DNA of 64,000 nucleotides from an uncultured Treponema sp. (GTDB lineage: Bacteria; Spirochaetota; Spirochaetia; Treponematales; Treponemataceae), in assembly GCA_946410085.1 (NCBI GenBank), contig CAMJZA010000003.1, positions 42,016-106,015 of the forward strand, written 5' to 3'. How positions within the stretch are numbered: the stretch's first letter is position 1; each line of letters starts with the position of its first letter. The position numbers and the translations under genes are program-made. Shown piece by piece: positions 8,304 through 16,598 of this stretch. The notes under the pieces are model-generated. The model saw only the letters and a list, made by a program, of their open reading frames with translations, was not told the origin of the DNA and did not search any database.

Positions 8304-9848
8304 TTACTCTTGCACAATCCTCCGCGCCCGTGCGCGGGAAAAGTTCCAGCTGCGGGGCGTGAAGGGCTTGTCCCCGAGTTTTTCCCTGAGCACATCGCGG
8401 TAGTCGAACGACTCCGCCACATGCCGCCCCAGCGCATCACAGGCGAAATCCACGCACAGCATACCTGCGCGCTCAAAGGCGGAGGCGGCATCGCAGGAGG
8501 TCTTCCGGGCAAGCATCTCAAGTTCGGTGATGTCCCGGAACGACAGCTTTGTCCCGTCCTGCTCCAGTCGCGACAGGTTGTAGTCCGCTATCCAGTAGTC
8601 AGGTCGGGCGAGCGAGAGGGCGACGTAGCAGGCGCAGGTGACGGCAAAGCCGTAGCGGAAGAGGGGGAAGCGGCGCGAGAAGACCTGCGCGGCCTGACCC
8701 GCAAGCAGAAGTGACAGGACGGCGAGCGTCCACAGGACGAGCACGCGCAGGAAGGTCAGCTGCCCGTAGTGGCCGATGTAGCGGAACATGCGGAGGGCGG
8801 CGGAGGCTATCATCGCGTATGTGCAGGCGCAGAAGACGGAGAGCAGGACCTTGAGCGGGGCACAGTCCCCGAAGCGGGCGAGGACCGCCTGCACGATTAT
8901 GACGTTTATGACGCTGACCGCTAGCAGCTGGAAGAATCCCTCCCGAGCAGTCCCGGCATACGACGCCCCATCAGGCGGCGGGACGAACTGGCTCAGGACG
9001 AAGCTTATGTAGACGAGGCAGAAAAGGGTCAGGGCGGTCAGCGCGACGGCGGCCGGGAACTGCCGCCTCTCCTTCACATCGGAAGGGAGATTTCCCTTGA
9101 GCAGGAAGCGGCTCGTGCAGTAGGCGACAAGGACCGACGCGGCGGAAAAGAGGCATACCCTCATGGCGGGGCCCGGCTGCACATGACCGAACAGCCAGCC
9201 CAGCTGCGCCGCGTAGCGTTCGTCCGCCGAGCAGAGCAGGCTTATGACGACCGCGAGCAGGGGGGCGGAGATCGCCGCGCCCGCAAGCGCGTAAATGACG
9301 GTCCTGCTCCCCTTCCCGGCCTCCCGCCTCCAGACCAGCAGGTCGCTCACCGCATCCCCCAGGGATTCAACCGTGCCGCCTGCGCAGCGGATCATGCGGG
9401 CAAAGTATGTCCCGAGCCGCCAGAGCCTGTCATCGCAGAAGTTGTGGAGCAGGGCGACCGCGAGGACAAGGCATATCCCTATGTTGTTGCAGGTGATGAT
9501 GAAGGCGTTGTCCGTCAGGCAGTCCGACAGGGCGAGCAGCAGCATGACCGCGAAGCAGAAGAGGCTTCCCCGCTTGGGCTTCTGTATGCCCGAAAGCCGC
9601 ATGACATGACGGAAGAAGGCTATGACGGCAATGACAAAGAGAGGCATCGTCACGGAAGCGGGGTTACCGTAGACGAGTATAGTAGCGAGCAGTCCGAGCA
9701 CGAGCGCGGGCAGGGCAAGACCCCTCCATATCCTGACCCGTTCCGCGCGGGCTTCCTCGCTTTCCTCCGGCACATTGCTGACGGCATCCGGCGAGGCGGC
9801 GTCGGCCTCCCGCTTCCTCATAGACTCAATGCTTTCATCATTGTCCAT
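8304..9848 (-). CDS. Polytopic membrane protein, DUF4153/DUF4173-like
   Basis: 514 residues. A charged acidic N-terminus of about 45 residues precedes roughly eleven hydrophobic segments, then a soluble tail after residue 425. The tail motifs PDYWIADYNLSRLEQDG, the alpha-helical DAASAFERAGM region and the terminal SWNFSRARAR resemble DUF4153/DUF4173 proteins of Firmicutes. The role is unknown. A GGGGGA site precedes the ATG. It lies in an operon with DUF2975, an XRE regulator and a DUF6688-like protein, suggesting a regulated membrane complex. Confidence 0.72.
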   Translation of the reverse strand: MDNDESIESMRKREADAASPDAVSNVPEESEEARAERVRIWRGLALPALVLGLLATILVYGNPASVTMPLFVIAVIAFFRHVMRLSGIQKPKRGSLFCFAVMLLLALSDCLTDNAFIITCNNIGICLVLAVALLHNFCDDRLWRLGTYFARMIRCAGGTVESLGDAVSDLLVWRREAGKGSRTVIYALAGAAISAPLLAVVISLLCSADERYAAQLGWLFGHVQPGPAMRVCLFSAASVLVAYCTSRFLLKGNLPSDVKERRQFPAAVALTALTLFCLVYISFVLSQFVPPPDGASYAGTAREGFFQLLAVSVINVIIVQAVLARFGDCAPLKVLLSVFCACTYAMIASAALRMFRYIGHYGQLTFLRVLVLWTLAVLSLLLAGQAAQVFSRRFPLFRYGFAVTCACYVALSLARPDYWIADYNLSRLEQDGTKLSFRDITELEMLARKTSCDAASAFERAGMLCVDFACDALGRHVAESFDYRDVLREKLGDKPFTPRSWNFSRARARRIVQE

Positions 9849-9886
9849 TCTTAGTTTCCCCCTTCATTCTGACTGTCTTGACTGTC

Positions 9887-10147
9887 CTAATTGTCCCGGT
9901 TGTCCTGCCCGGACTCCTCACCCTCGTGAGAGTCCCCGGGGAAATCCGGCTGGTATTCCAGTATGTCGCCCGGCTGGCAGCCGAGTGCGGCGCAGATTTT
10001 GTCCAGCGTTTCCATCCGCACGGCCTTTGCCTTGCCGTTTTTAAGGATGGAGATGTTCGCGAGCGTTATGCCCACTTTATCAGCAAGCTCGCCGACCTTC
10101 ATCTTGCGGCGGGCAAGCATCACGTCCAGGTTCACGATGATAGCCAT
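9887..10147 (-). CDS. XRE-family HTH regulator (YozG-like)
   Basis: 86 residues. A single compact Cro/CI helix-turn-helix covers nearly the whole protein: MLARRKMKVGELADKVGIT, then LANISILKNGKAKAVRMETLDKICAALGCQPGDILEY. This short form typically sits directly after a DUF2975 membrane protein, as here (9 nt apart), and is thought to repress its own operon. The inverted repeat upstream of the operon is the natural candidate operator. The C-terminus after residue 70 is acidic (DSHEGEESGQDN). Confidence 0.9.
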   Translation of the reverse strand: MAIIVNLDVMLARRKMKVGELADKVGITLANISILKNGKAKAVRMETLDKICAALGCQPGDILEYQPDFPGDSHEGEESGQDNRDN

Positions 10148-10156
10148 GAGAGCCCC

Positions 10157-10618
10157 CTAGATGGTCAGGTCGTTCTCGTTCTTGACGAGCCAGGCATGGT
10201 GAATCAGCCGCGACAGGACCTCGCAGATGGCGGAGAAAATGAAGCTCAGAAGCCCCATGAAAATCAGGTACATCGCGCGGATGATGATGAGCCTGCCCCG
10301 GACTGCGAAGAAAACGAGCATGCCGAAGAAGCATGCGACGAACACGAGGGCGATTGCCGCCATGACACGGAACGACCTCCGGTTCTCCGGAGAAAACGAG
10401 TTGTCCCTGCCTATCTGCCCCGCGATTCCCCAGAAAACCGCGAGCTCCGCGTAGCAGCCTGCAACGATGACTATATGGAAGAAAAGCGCGTCGTTTATCA
10501 GCTCCGCGACGTGGGTCTGGTAGGCCCGAGCGTAGAGGGCGAACGCCGTGAAGAACGCCGCCCCCATCAGGCCGAGCAGGATGACGACTGCCTTGAGCAG
10601 GATTCCGTATCTTTTCAT
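10157..10618 (-). CDS. DUF2975 membrane protein
   Basis: 153 residues with four membrane segments (about 8-28, 45-66, 85-105 and 112-133) and the characteristic cytosolic IGRDNSFSPENRRSF loop between the second and third. The DUF2975 family is defined by this topology and its pairing with a short XRE regulator, both present. It may sense a membrane signal and modulate the regulator; that is inference from the pairing. A strong GGAGG lies about 9 nt before the ATG, and it is the first gene after the promoter. Confidence 0.88.
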   Translation of the reverse strand: MKRYGILLKAVVILLGLMGAAFFTAFALYARAYQTHVAELINDALFFHIVIVAGCYAELAVFWGIAGQIGRDNSFSPENRRSFRVMAAIALVFVACFFGMLVFFAVRGRLIIIRAMYLIFMGLLSFIFSAICEVLSRLIHHAWLVKNENDLTI

Positions 10619-10641
10619 ATCGTATGAACCTCCTTGGGTGC

Positions 10642-10670
10642 AGGATACTACACGTATATGCGAAAGTCAA
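10642..10670 (-). promoter_or_regulatory. Sigma70-like promoter of the DUF2975 operon
   Basis: TTGACT (10670-10665) and TATCCT (10647-10642), spacer 17 nt, about 24 nt from the ATG. Confidence 0.7.
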
Positions 10671-10677
10671 TAGAAAT

Positions 10678-10694
10678 TTATCGAAAAACAATAA
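10678..10694. promoter_or_regulatory. Candidate operator of the XRE regulator
   Basis: Imperfect inverted repeat TTATCG-AAAAA-CAATAA (one mismatch between arms), ending 8 bp upstream of the -35 box, in an AT-rich stretch. The link to the XRE protein is inferred from position. Confidence 0.45.
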
Positions 10695-10846
10695 AATTTA
10701 ATCGTACTATGATATGAGTGTCAGGGGAATGCCCTGTCCTGACGGTGCAGGCGATGTGTCCTCGGCGGCTCAGGCGGGGCTTCCTGGGGGACTGCGGCGG
10801 GCTTCCACAGGACTCAGGCAACGCTCCCCAGAGGACCGCGGCAGGC

Positions 10847-10880
10847 AAAAAAATCCCCGGTCATGCGGCCGGGGATTTTT
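10847..10880. terminator. Bidirectional Rho-independent terminator
   Basis: Perfect 12-bp stem of AAAAATCCCCGG and its complement with an 8-nt loop; A and T runs at the ends allow use on both strands. It serves the exported-protein pair (stop at 10996). The rest of 10695-10995 shows no gene. Confidence 0.85.
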
Positions 10881-10995
10881 ACATTGGTGTTATATCGGTT
10901 TCCGGGGCGTTCCGTGCCTGGGCTTGGCTCTGTGCCCCGGCCGCAGCTGCCGTCAGAGGCCGTCGGGTTCTGCGGGTGCGCCGGGTTCCGTGCCG

Positions 10996-11781
10996 TCAGA
11001 GGCCGTCAGGCGCGTCTGGTCCGGCGGGGGCGTCGGACCCTGCTGCTTCTTCGGTGGCAGCGGGCTCGGCTGCTTCGTCCGGGGTAAAGGTGTCGTCCCA
11101 GGCTTTCTGCACTGCCGCGCGGACTTTCGGCGACAGGTTGAGTGCCTCGGCGGACTCGAACAAAGCCTGCTTCTTGTCCAGGTCGCTGGTCTTTGCGATG
11201 TTGCCGAGAATCTTGAATGCGGTGATGTCGTCCAGCGAGCTGCTTATCTTGGACGACTTGACGTAGACCGTGCGGACGGCATACTGGCGCTCGGAGAAGT
11301 AGCTCACCTCGGTTATGTCTATGTCGCCGGTGGCGGTCACGGTGCTGCCCGTCGCAACGACCGAACCGGCATCCAGGTGCGCGTTCACCACGTCCGCAAG
11401 GCTCTTCGTGTTGTACATGGCGCAGTCTTCCAGGAGGACCGCGGGCTTCTTCTGCATGATGAAGCGGTTCGAGATGGCCCAGTAGCTCTTGCCGTCGTAT
11501 TTCACCTGGGCGAAGGTCAGCGTCTTGCCCTTGGAGCCGTCATACTCCGCTTCCTTTATCTTTGCGACCGGGTTGCCGGACGCGTCAGTCTCGCCGCTCG
11601 TCTCCACGGTAATCGCCGTCCCCTCGCTCATCTTCACCGAGGCGGACATGATCCCGTCTTTCTGCTCCGTCCACAGCCAGCCGCCTTCCTGCAGGAACAC
11701 GCCGGGGACGCTTTCCGCGAACGCCGCAAGCCCGCCGGCCAGCAGCATGCCCAAAAGAACCGCATATTTTTTCATTGCCAT
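10996..11781 (-). CDS. Secreted protein related to the upstream lipoprotein
   Basis: 261 residues. Residues 1-23 form a Sec signal peptide (MAMKKYAVLLG, then AAFAES). Two related modules follow: one around YDGKSYWAISNRFIM and one around KPAVLLEDCAMYNTKSLADVV with LDAGSVVAT, with the look of SH3-like beta domains. The same two motifs occur in the same order in the next gene upstream, so the pair arose by duplication. A C-terminal tail (about 230-261) is Ala/Glu/Pro/Asp-rich. AGGAGG precedes the ATG, and 12 nt separate it from the lipoprotein gene, indicating one operon. Function unknown; probably periplasmic. Confidence 0.8.
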   Translation of the reverse strand: MAMKKYAVLLGMLLAGGLAAFAESVPGVFLQEGGWLWTEQKDGIMSASVKMSEGTAITVETSGETDASGNPVAKIKEAEYDGSKGKTLTFAQVKYDGKSYWAISNRFIMQKKPAVLLEDCAMYNTKSLADVVNAHLDAGSVVATGSTVTATGDIDITEVSYFSERQYAVRTVYVKSSKISSSLDDITAFKILGNIAKTSDLDKKQALFESAEALNLSPKVRAAVQKAWDDTFTPDEAAEPAATEEAAGSDAPAGPDAPDGL

Positions 11782-11793
11782 ACTCCGCCTCCT

Positions 11794-12612
11794 CTAGTTC
11801 TGCCATTCTTCCGGGTATTCACCGGGGTAGTCCGCCTGGAACAGCTCCAGGAACATATCCTGCATCGTGTCCGGCAGCTCGAAGGACAGCGCCGTTTCGA
11901 ACAAGTCCTTGCGGGCGACGGCATCGGTCAGCAGGGACTCGCCCTTGGAATCCTTTTCGGCCAGCTTGTTGTATATCTGCATGGCGAGCAGGGTCTTGGC
12001 GGTAATGCTGACGGCATCCTTGGCGAGGTAGGAGCCTTCGATCAGGTGGGAATTCACGTAGGCGCTCGCCTTGACGTATTTGTCCGCATAGGGGCTGGAA
12101 GCGGCGTCCACGCCGTCGTTCAGGACCCCCACGACCGTCCCGACGTCCAGCTTCTTGTCGCCCATCGCGTCGGGGCTGGGCTTCGTGAAGAGGTAGGCAT
12201 TGTTGCCCACGACGACCGCCGGGGTCGCGTCCACGACAATGGAATAGTCCTGCGCCCAGTAGTCATGCCCGTCAAACTGGATGTGGATGAAGTCGCGCTT
12301 CTGGTTGTCCGTCGTGCGGACGACCTGCCGCTTTGTTTCCGCCCTGTCGCCGGAGGCCGGGTCGGTGGAGCCGTAGGCCTGCACCTTGGTGCCGGGCACG
12401 GCGTATTCCACCCATTTCATCGTGTCCTCGTCGGTGAGCCGCCAGTAGCCGCCGGCTATCATCACGGAGTTTATCATCTCCACCTTGGGTGCGGGGGCCG
12501 GTGCCGGTGTCTCCTGCACTTCCGCCTGCTGGCTGGCCGCAGGGGCTTCCGTCTTTTTGCAGCCTGCAAGCAGTACGAGGGCCGCAAGGGTGCATGCACA
12601 TAGTTTCTTCAT
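11794..12612 (-). CDS. Lipoprotein with tandem SH3-like modules
   Basis: 272 residues. The signal MKKLCACTLAALVLLAGC ends in a lipobox (LAGC), followed by a Pro/Ala linker. The mature part has FIHIQFDGHDYWAQDYSIVV and NNAYLFTKPSPDAMGDKKL with LDVGTVVGV, which align with motifs in the adjacent secreted paralogue. The C-terminal third is helical and acidic. I chose the ATG at 12612 because AGGAG lies 8 nt upstream and the signal peptide starts there. I cannot assign a function beyond an envelope-anchored structural or binding protein. Confidence 0.82.
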   Translation of the reverse strand: MKKLCACTLAALVLLAGCKKTEAPAASQQAEVQETPAPAPAPKVEMINSVMIAGGYWRLTDEDTMKWVEYAVPGTKVQAYGSTDPASGDRAETKRQVVRTTDNQKRDFIHIQFDGHDYWAQDYSIVVDATPAVVVGNNAYLFTKPSPDAMGDKKLDVGTVVGVLNDGVDAASSPYADKYVKASAYVNSHLIEGSYLAKDAVSITAKTLLAMQIYNKLAEKDSKGESLLTDAVARKDLFETALSFELPDTMQDMFLELFQADYPGEYPEEWQN

Positions 12613-12864
12613 ATAATCTCCTGAGTCAGTGCAAGGCCCGGCACGACAAAGACGGGCGGGCGCTTTGAAACTGCCTCTTTTGTCAAATACGGATGTCATA
12701 ATGCCACATATTTGCTTTTGGGGGAAGTCCCGTCAGGTCGGGCGCGGTATGTGGGGTCAGCGTGGATGGGGCCCCCGGCCCGGCGTGGTGTTGGGCGTTG
12801 CCTCGGGCTGTTTCGGGGCCCCCGGCACGGCGGCAGGGGCTGTCTTCCCATAACAATAAAAAAT

Positions 12865-12893
12865 TTGCAAATAGCTCCTTTGTACTGTACACT
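12865..12893 (+). promoter_or_regulatory. Sigma70-like promoter of the FIST-kinase operon
   Basis: TTGCAA (12865-12870), 17-nt spacer, TACACT (12888-12893). The leader would be about 13 nt and holds AAGGAG. Confidence 0.65.
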
Positions 12894-12912
12894 GGGAAGG
12901 AAGGAGCTGCAT

Positions 12913-14109
12913 GTGGATTCGCTAACCCTTTACACCGAAGAAATTGACGATCTTGCAGAGGCCGCCGCCGACCTGTTTGAACAGGCTTCGTCCTTTGCCT
13001 TCAGAAAAAACACGCTCGCCATCCTCTTTGCAGAAGAAGACACCGATTTCCCCGGCCTGTACGCCCTGCTGTCCGAGCGCTGGAAGTTCCCCGTCATGGG
13101 CTGTACTGCCCTGTCCATGCTGCTGGGCAAGGAAGGCTACTGCGACATCGGCATTTCCGTCATGCTCCTGACCGCCGACGACTGCGAGTTTTCCGTCGGC
13201 ATGACGGACGAGCTGAACATGGACAACTACCGGGAAGCTGTTTCCGCCACCTACAAAAGGCTTTCCGCTGCCCTTCCTTCAAAGGAAAAGCTCATCATCT
13301 CCTACGGCGGACTGGTGAACACCGAGGATGACGTCGGCGGCGACGACCGCGTGAACATCCTGAACGACCTGAGCGGGGGCGTGCCCGTATACGGAGCCGC
13401 TGCGTCCGACAGCTTTAACTTCAAGAACCTCAGGCTCTTCTACAACGGAAAGACTTCGGAACGGGGGCAGGTCATGGCGCTCGTGGCGGGAAACATTGCC
13501 CCCCGCTTCATCTGCGTCAATTCAATCGAAAACAAGAGCGAGTTCGCCTACGAGGTTACGGAGGCACGGGGAAACCAGGTCTTCCGCCTGGGAAACGACA
13601 CCTTCATCGACACGCTCAGGCGGGAAAACATGGTGAGCGACAAGACGAACGTCATGGCAGACTACCTGCTTTCCCCCTTCGTCGTGACCGTGCGCAAGGA
13701 AAACGGCGACAGCGTCCAGTCCGCCCGGACCCTTTCCGTCCTGAACCATGAAAACGGCAGCGGTTCCTTCCTGGGCGTCATTCCCAAGGATTCCGTACTC
13801 GGCATCGGCATCATCAGCCGTGACGACGTGCAGCATTCCATAGAGGAGGCCGTGGACAGGATGCTGGAACGGCTAAAGGAGTCCGGACAGGAATGCCGCA
13901 CGATGCTCTGCACCAGCTGCTGCGCCCGCTTCCTCGCGCTCGCCAGCAATACGAGGGCCGAAGCCCAGGCGCTCCAGAACCGCATTCCGCCGTCCATGGC
14001 ACTGCTGGGCATGTACTCTTTCGGCGAGTACTGTCCCGCCGTCGGCAACGTGACGGGCACGGAGTACAACCTGTACCACAACTTCACGTTCACCATACTG
14101 GCATTGTAA
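12913..14109 (+). CDS. FIST-domain sensory protein
   Basis: 398 residues covering FIST N (about 1-215) and FIST C (about 215-390). Markers: FPVMGCTALSMLLGKEGY, ISYGGLVNTEDD, GGVPVYGAAASDSF with FYNGK, and the C-terminal SMALLGMYSFGEYCPAVGN. FIST modules are proposed small-molecule sensors that feed signal-transduction proteins. The start is GTG at 12913, 6 nt after AAGGAG; no ATG in frame fits. The next gene, a hybrid histidine kinase, starts 18 nt after the stop, so the FIST protein is a likely input subunit for it. The two cysteines in CTSCCARF near residue 335 could be redox- or ligand-active, but this is unproven. Confidence 0.88.
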   Translation: MDSLTLYTEEIDDLAEAAADLFEQASSFAFRKNTLAILFAEEDTDFPGLYALLSERWKFPVMGCTALSMLLGKEGYCDIGISVMLLTADDCEFSVGMTDELNMDNYREAVSATYKRLSAALPSKEKLIISYGGLVNTEDDVGGDDRVNILNDLSGGVPVYGAAASDSFNFKNLRLFYNGKTSERGQVMALVAGNIAPRFICVNSIENKSEFAYEVTEARGNQVFRLGNDTFIDTLRRENMVSDKTNVMADYLLSPFVVTVRKENGDSVQSARTLSVLNHENGSGSFLGVIPKDSVLGIGIISRDDVQHSIEEAVDRMLERLKESGQECRTMLCTSCCARFLALASNTRAEAQALQNRIPPSMALLGMYSFGEYCPAVGNVTGTEYNLYHNFTFTILAL

Positions 14110-14127
14110 TGGTAAAGGCAGGTGCTG

Positions 14128-16488
14128 ATGGACGAAGAAGGACAGAAAGAGCTGGAACAGCTCAGGCTGGAAAACAAAAAGCTGGCCCGCGAAGTAAAGC
14201 GCCTCAAGAAGGACAACGAGTTCCTGCAGCTGGCAAACGATCAGGCTGCACGGACCCAGTCCTACATCCAGAAAGACGTAAACCGGCAGCTTTTCTTTAA
14301 CCGGCAGCTGCTCAAGACCTGCCCCTACCTGCTCATCCTCACCGACGAACAGATGAACACGGTCATGGCAAGCGACGTCTTCTTCAGTTACGCCCCCGAA
14401 TACGACAAGGACAAGGTAAAGCGCGGCATTCCGCTCAGGGACGCCCTGGAACACGTGCTGCCCGCCGCTGACCTTGCCGAACTCATTGAACGCTGCCGGC
14501 AGGTCCTGCAGGAAGGTTCGGCCGAACCCTACCTGCTCAGGACAACCGTTGCAGGCAAGCCGACGGACTGGCAGGTGTCCATCCGCCAGATGCATCAGGA
14601 CAGGACGGTCCGGGGCCTGAACATCCTCTTCATCGACATGACCGAGTACGTTGACGCGGTGGAACGGGCAGAGGCGGCAGACAAGGCGAAGGGCAACTTC
14701 CTTGCCAACATGAGCCACGAAATCCGCACCCCCATGAACGCCATCAACGGCATGGCGGAGTTCATCCTGCGCGACAGCAGGGACGAAATGGCCGTCCGGC
14801 ACGCGACGATGATAAAGTCCGCCTCGGGGACCCTGCTTTCGATCATCAACGACATCCTCGACTTCTCCAAGATAGAATCCGGCAAGATGGAGATCATCAA
14901 CGATTCCTACCAGCTTTCTTCGCTCATAAACGATGTGGCGACGATGATAAAGATACGCCTCAACGACAAGGCGGTAACGCTGGACCTGGACATTGAGGAA
15001 GGCATTCCGAACGCCCTGTACGGCGATGAGGTGCGCTTCAAGCAGGTACTCATCAACATCATGGGCAACTCGGTCAAGTTTACCCACGAGGGCACGATTA
15101 CGCTCAGAATGCGCTGCAAGCAGGAGGACGAGCGGCATGCCCGCCTCTTCGTGGAAATTGCGGATACCGGCATCGGCATAAAGGAAGAAGACCTGGGCAA
15201 GCTCTTTTCTACCTTTACCCAGGTGGACACCAGGCGCAACCGCGCGGTGGAAGGAACGGGTCTGGGCCTTGCCATCAGCAGGCGGATTGTCGAGATGATG
15301 GACGGCCACATCGGCGTTTCCAGCACATACGGCGAGGGAACGACCTTTGCCTTCGACATCCGTAGCGAAGTGGAAGACTGGACTCCCATCGGCGCCATCA
15401 GCGACCGGCTGGAAGACGTGCATCAGGAAGCCTTCCGCATCAGCTTTACCGCGCCCGAAGCCAGGGTACTGGTCGTTGATGACAACGAGATGAACCTTGA
15501 CGTTGCGACGGGCATCCTTGCCCCCTACCGGATACAGCTGACGAAGGCGAAAAGCGGGCCGGAGGCGATGGTCGAATTCCTCAAGGGGACCTTTGACATC
15601 GTATTCATGGACCACATGATGCCGATCATGGACGGCGTGGAAACGATGCAGAAGATACGGCAGATGCCGCGCGGCAGGGACGCCGTCATCATTGCCCTGA
15701 CCGCAAATGCCCTGAGCGGGGCGTCGGCGGAATACCGGACGCTGGGCTTTCAGGATTTCCTCGCAAAGCCGATTGTCCCGCAGGAGATGGACAGGATGCT
15801 CCTCAAGTTCCTCCCCGAAGCGCTGATTGTCCGCGAGGGCGAGGACGGGACGGCAGGCGCCGGAGCGTCCGGGGCAATCGCTGCGGCTGCTGGTGCAGGA
15901 TCCGCCGGAACGGATGGAGCGGCAGGTGCCGGTGCTGCCGGTACAGCCGATGCTGCGGCAGGCCGGCCTTCTGCGGAAGCGCAGGCAGGTTCCAGAGAGC
16001 CGGCAGGCTCCGTGGACCGGAGCAGCCCCGGAGGGCAGGCCGGAACCGGGGACCCGGCCCGAAAGGAGACGGGCAGCGGACGGGCGGAAGCACAGGCCGC
16101 CGTTTCTGGTGCGGGGAGTCCGTCTGCCGGGAATACACGCTATATCAGCCAGAAAAGCGAGATAGACACCCGGATGGGACTGAAATACTGCCTGGGAGAC
16201 CGGACCTTTTACCAGAAGGTGCTCGTGAACTTTTCAAATTCGAACGACGGCAGGCGGCTGGAAGAACTGTACCGGCAGGAGAACTGGCAGGAATATGCGG
16301 TTACGGTTCATGCGATAAAGAGCACGTCGCTGACGATCGGGGCCGTTAGGCTTTCCGACGATGCAAAGGCGCTCGAATATGCAGCCCGTGACAACTGGGT
16401 TGACTTTATCCGTGAACATCACCAGCCGTTCATGCAGAAATTCGACGATACCTGTACGTCCATCCGCCTGGGCGACGTAAAGGCCTAG
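14128..16488 (+). CDS. Soluble hybrid histidine kinase (HisKA-HATPase-REC-Hpt)
   Basis: 786 residues without a membrane segment. Order: coiled coil (about 3-60), PAS-like region (60-172), HisKA with the H-box NMSHEIRTPMN (His near 197), HATPase with DTGIGIKEED and GTGLGLAIS boxes, REC with the phosphoacceptor Asp near 495 (FMDHMMPIMDG), an Ala/Gly-rich linker of about 100 residues (570-675), and Hpt with HAIKSTS near 730. All parts of an internal phosphorelay are present; the final output regulator is not nearby. An alternative GTG start at 14122 is in frame. It follows the FIST gene closely, so cytosolic FIST-bound ligand is a plausible input. Confidence 0.92.
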   Translation: MDEEGQKELEQLRLENKKLAREVKRLKKDNEFLQLANDQAARTQSYIQKDVNRQLFFNRQLLKTCPYLLILTDEQMNTVMASDVFFSYAPEYDKDKVKRGIPLRDALEHVLPAADLAELIERCRQVLQEGSAEPYLLRTTVAGKPTDWQVSIRQMHQDRTVRGLNILFIDMTEYVDAVERAEAADKAKGNFLANMSHEIRTPMNAINGMAEFILRDSRDEMAVRHATMIKSASGTLLSIINDILDFSKIESGKMEIINDSYQLSSLINDVATMIKIRLNDKAVTLDLDIEEGIPNALYGDEVRFKQVLINIMGNSVKFTHEGTITLRMRCKQEDERHARLFVEIADTGIGIKEEDLGKLFSTFTQVDTRRNRAVEGTGLGLAISRRIVEMMDGHIGVSSTYGEGTTFAFDIRSEVEDWTPIGAISDRLEDVHQEAFRISFTAPEARVLVVDDNEMNLDVATGILAPYRIQLTKAKSGPEAMVEFLKGTFDIVFMDHMMPIMDGVETMQKIRQMPRGRDAVIIALTANALSGASAEYRTLGFQDFLAKPIVPQEMDRMLLKFLPEALIVREGEDGTAGAGASGAIAAAAGAGSAGTDGAAGAGAAGTADAAAGRPSAEAQAGSREPAGSVDRSSPGGQAGTGDPARKETGSGRAEAQAAVSGAGSPSAGNTRYISQKSEIDTRMGLKYCLGDRTFYQKVLVNFSNSNDGRRLEELYRQENWQEYAVTVHAIKSTSLTIGAVRLSDDAKALEYAARDNWVDFIREHHQPFMQKFDDTCTSIRLGDVKA

Positions 16489-16598
16489 GACGGCGCAAAA
16501 GTCCGGGGCTGCGGAAGTGGCGGACAGGGGCCGGTAATGGCGGACTGCGGTGCCGCTCCGAAAGGCCCGGGCCCCGGAACGCCCCGGACCTGACGGGG

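Noticed and set aside
10714..12603. 629-codon plus-strand frame
   Set aside because: Antisense to the two exported-protein genes, which have signal peptides, ribosome sites and a shared terminator.
13873..15615. 580-codon minus-strand frame
   Set aside because: Antisense to the FIST and kinase genes, whose domains are unmistakable.
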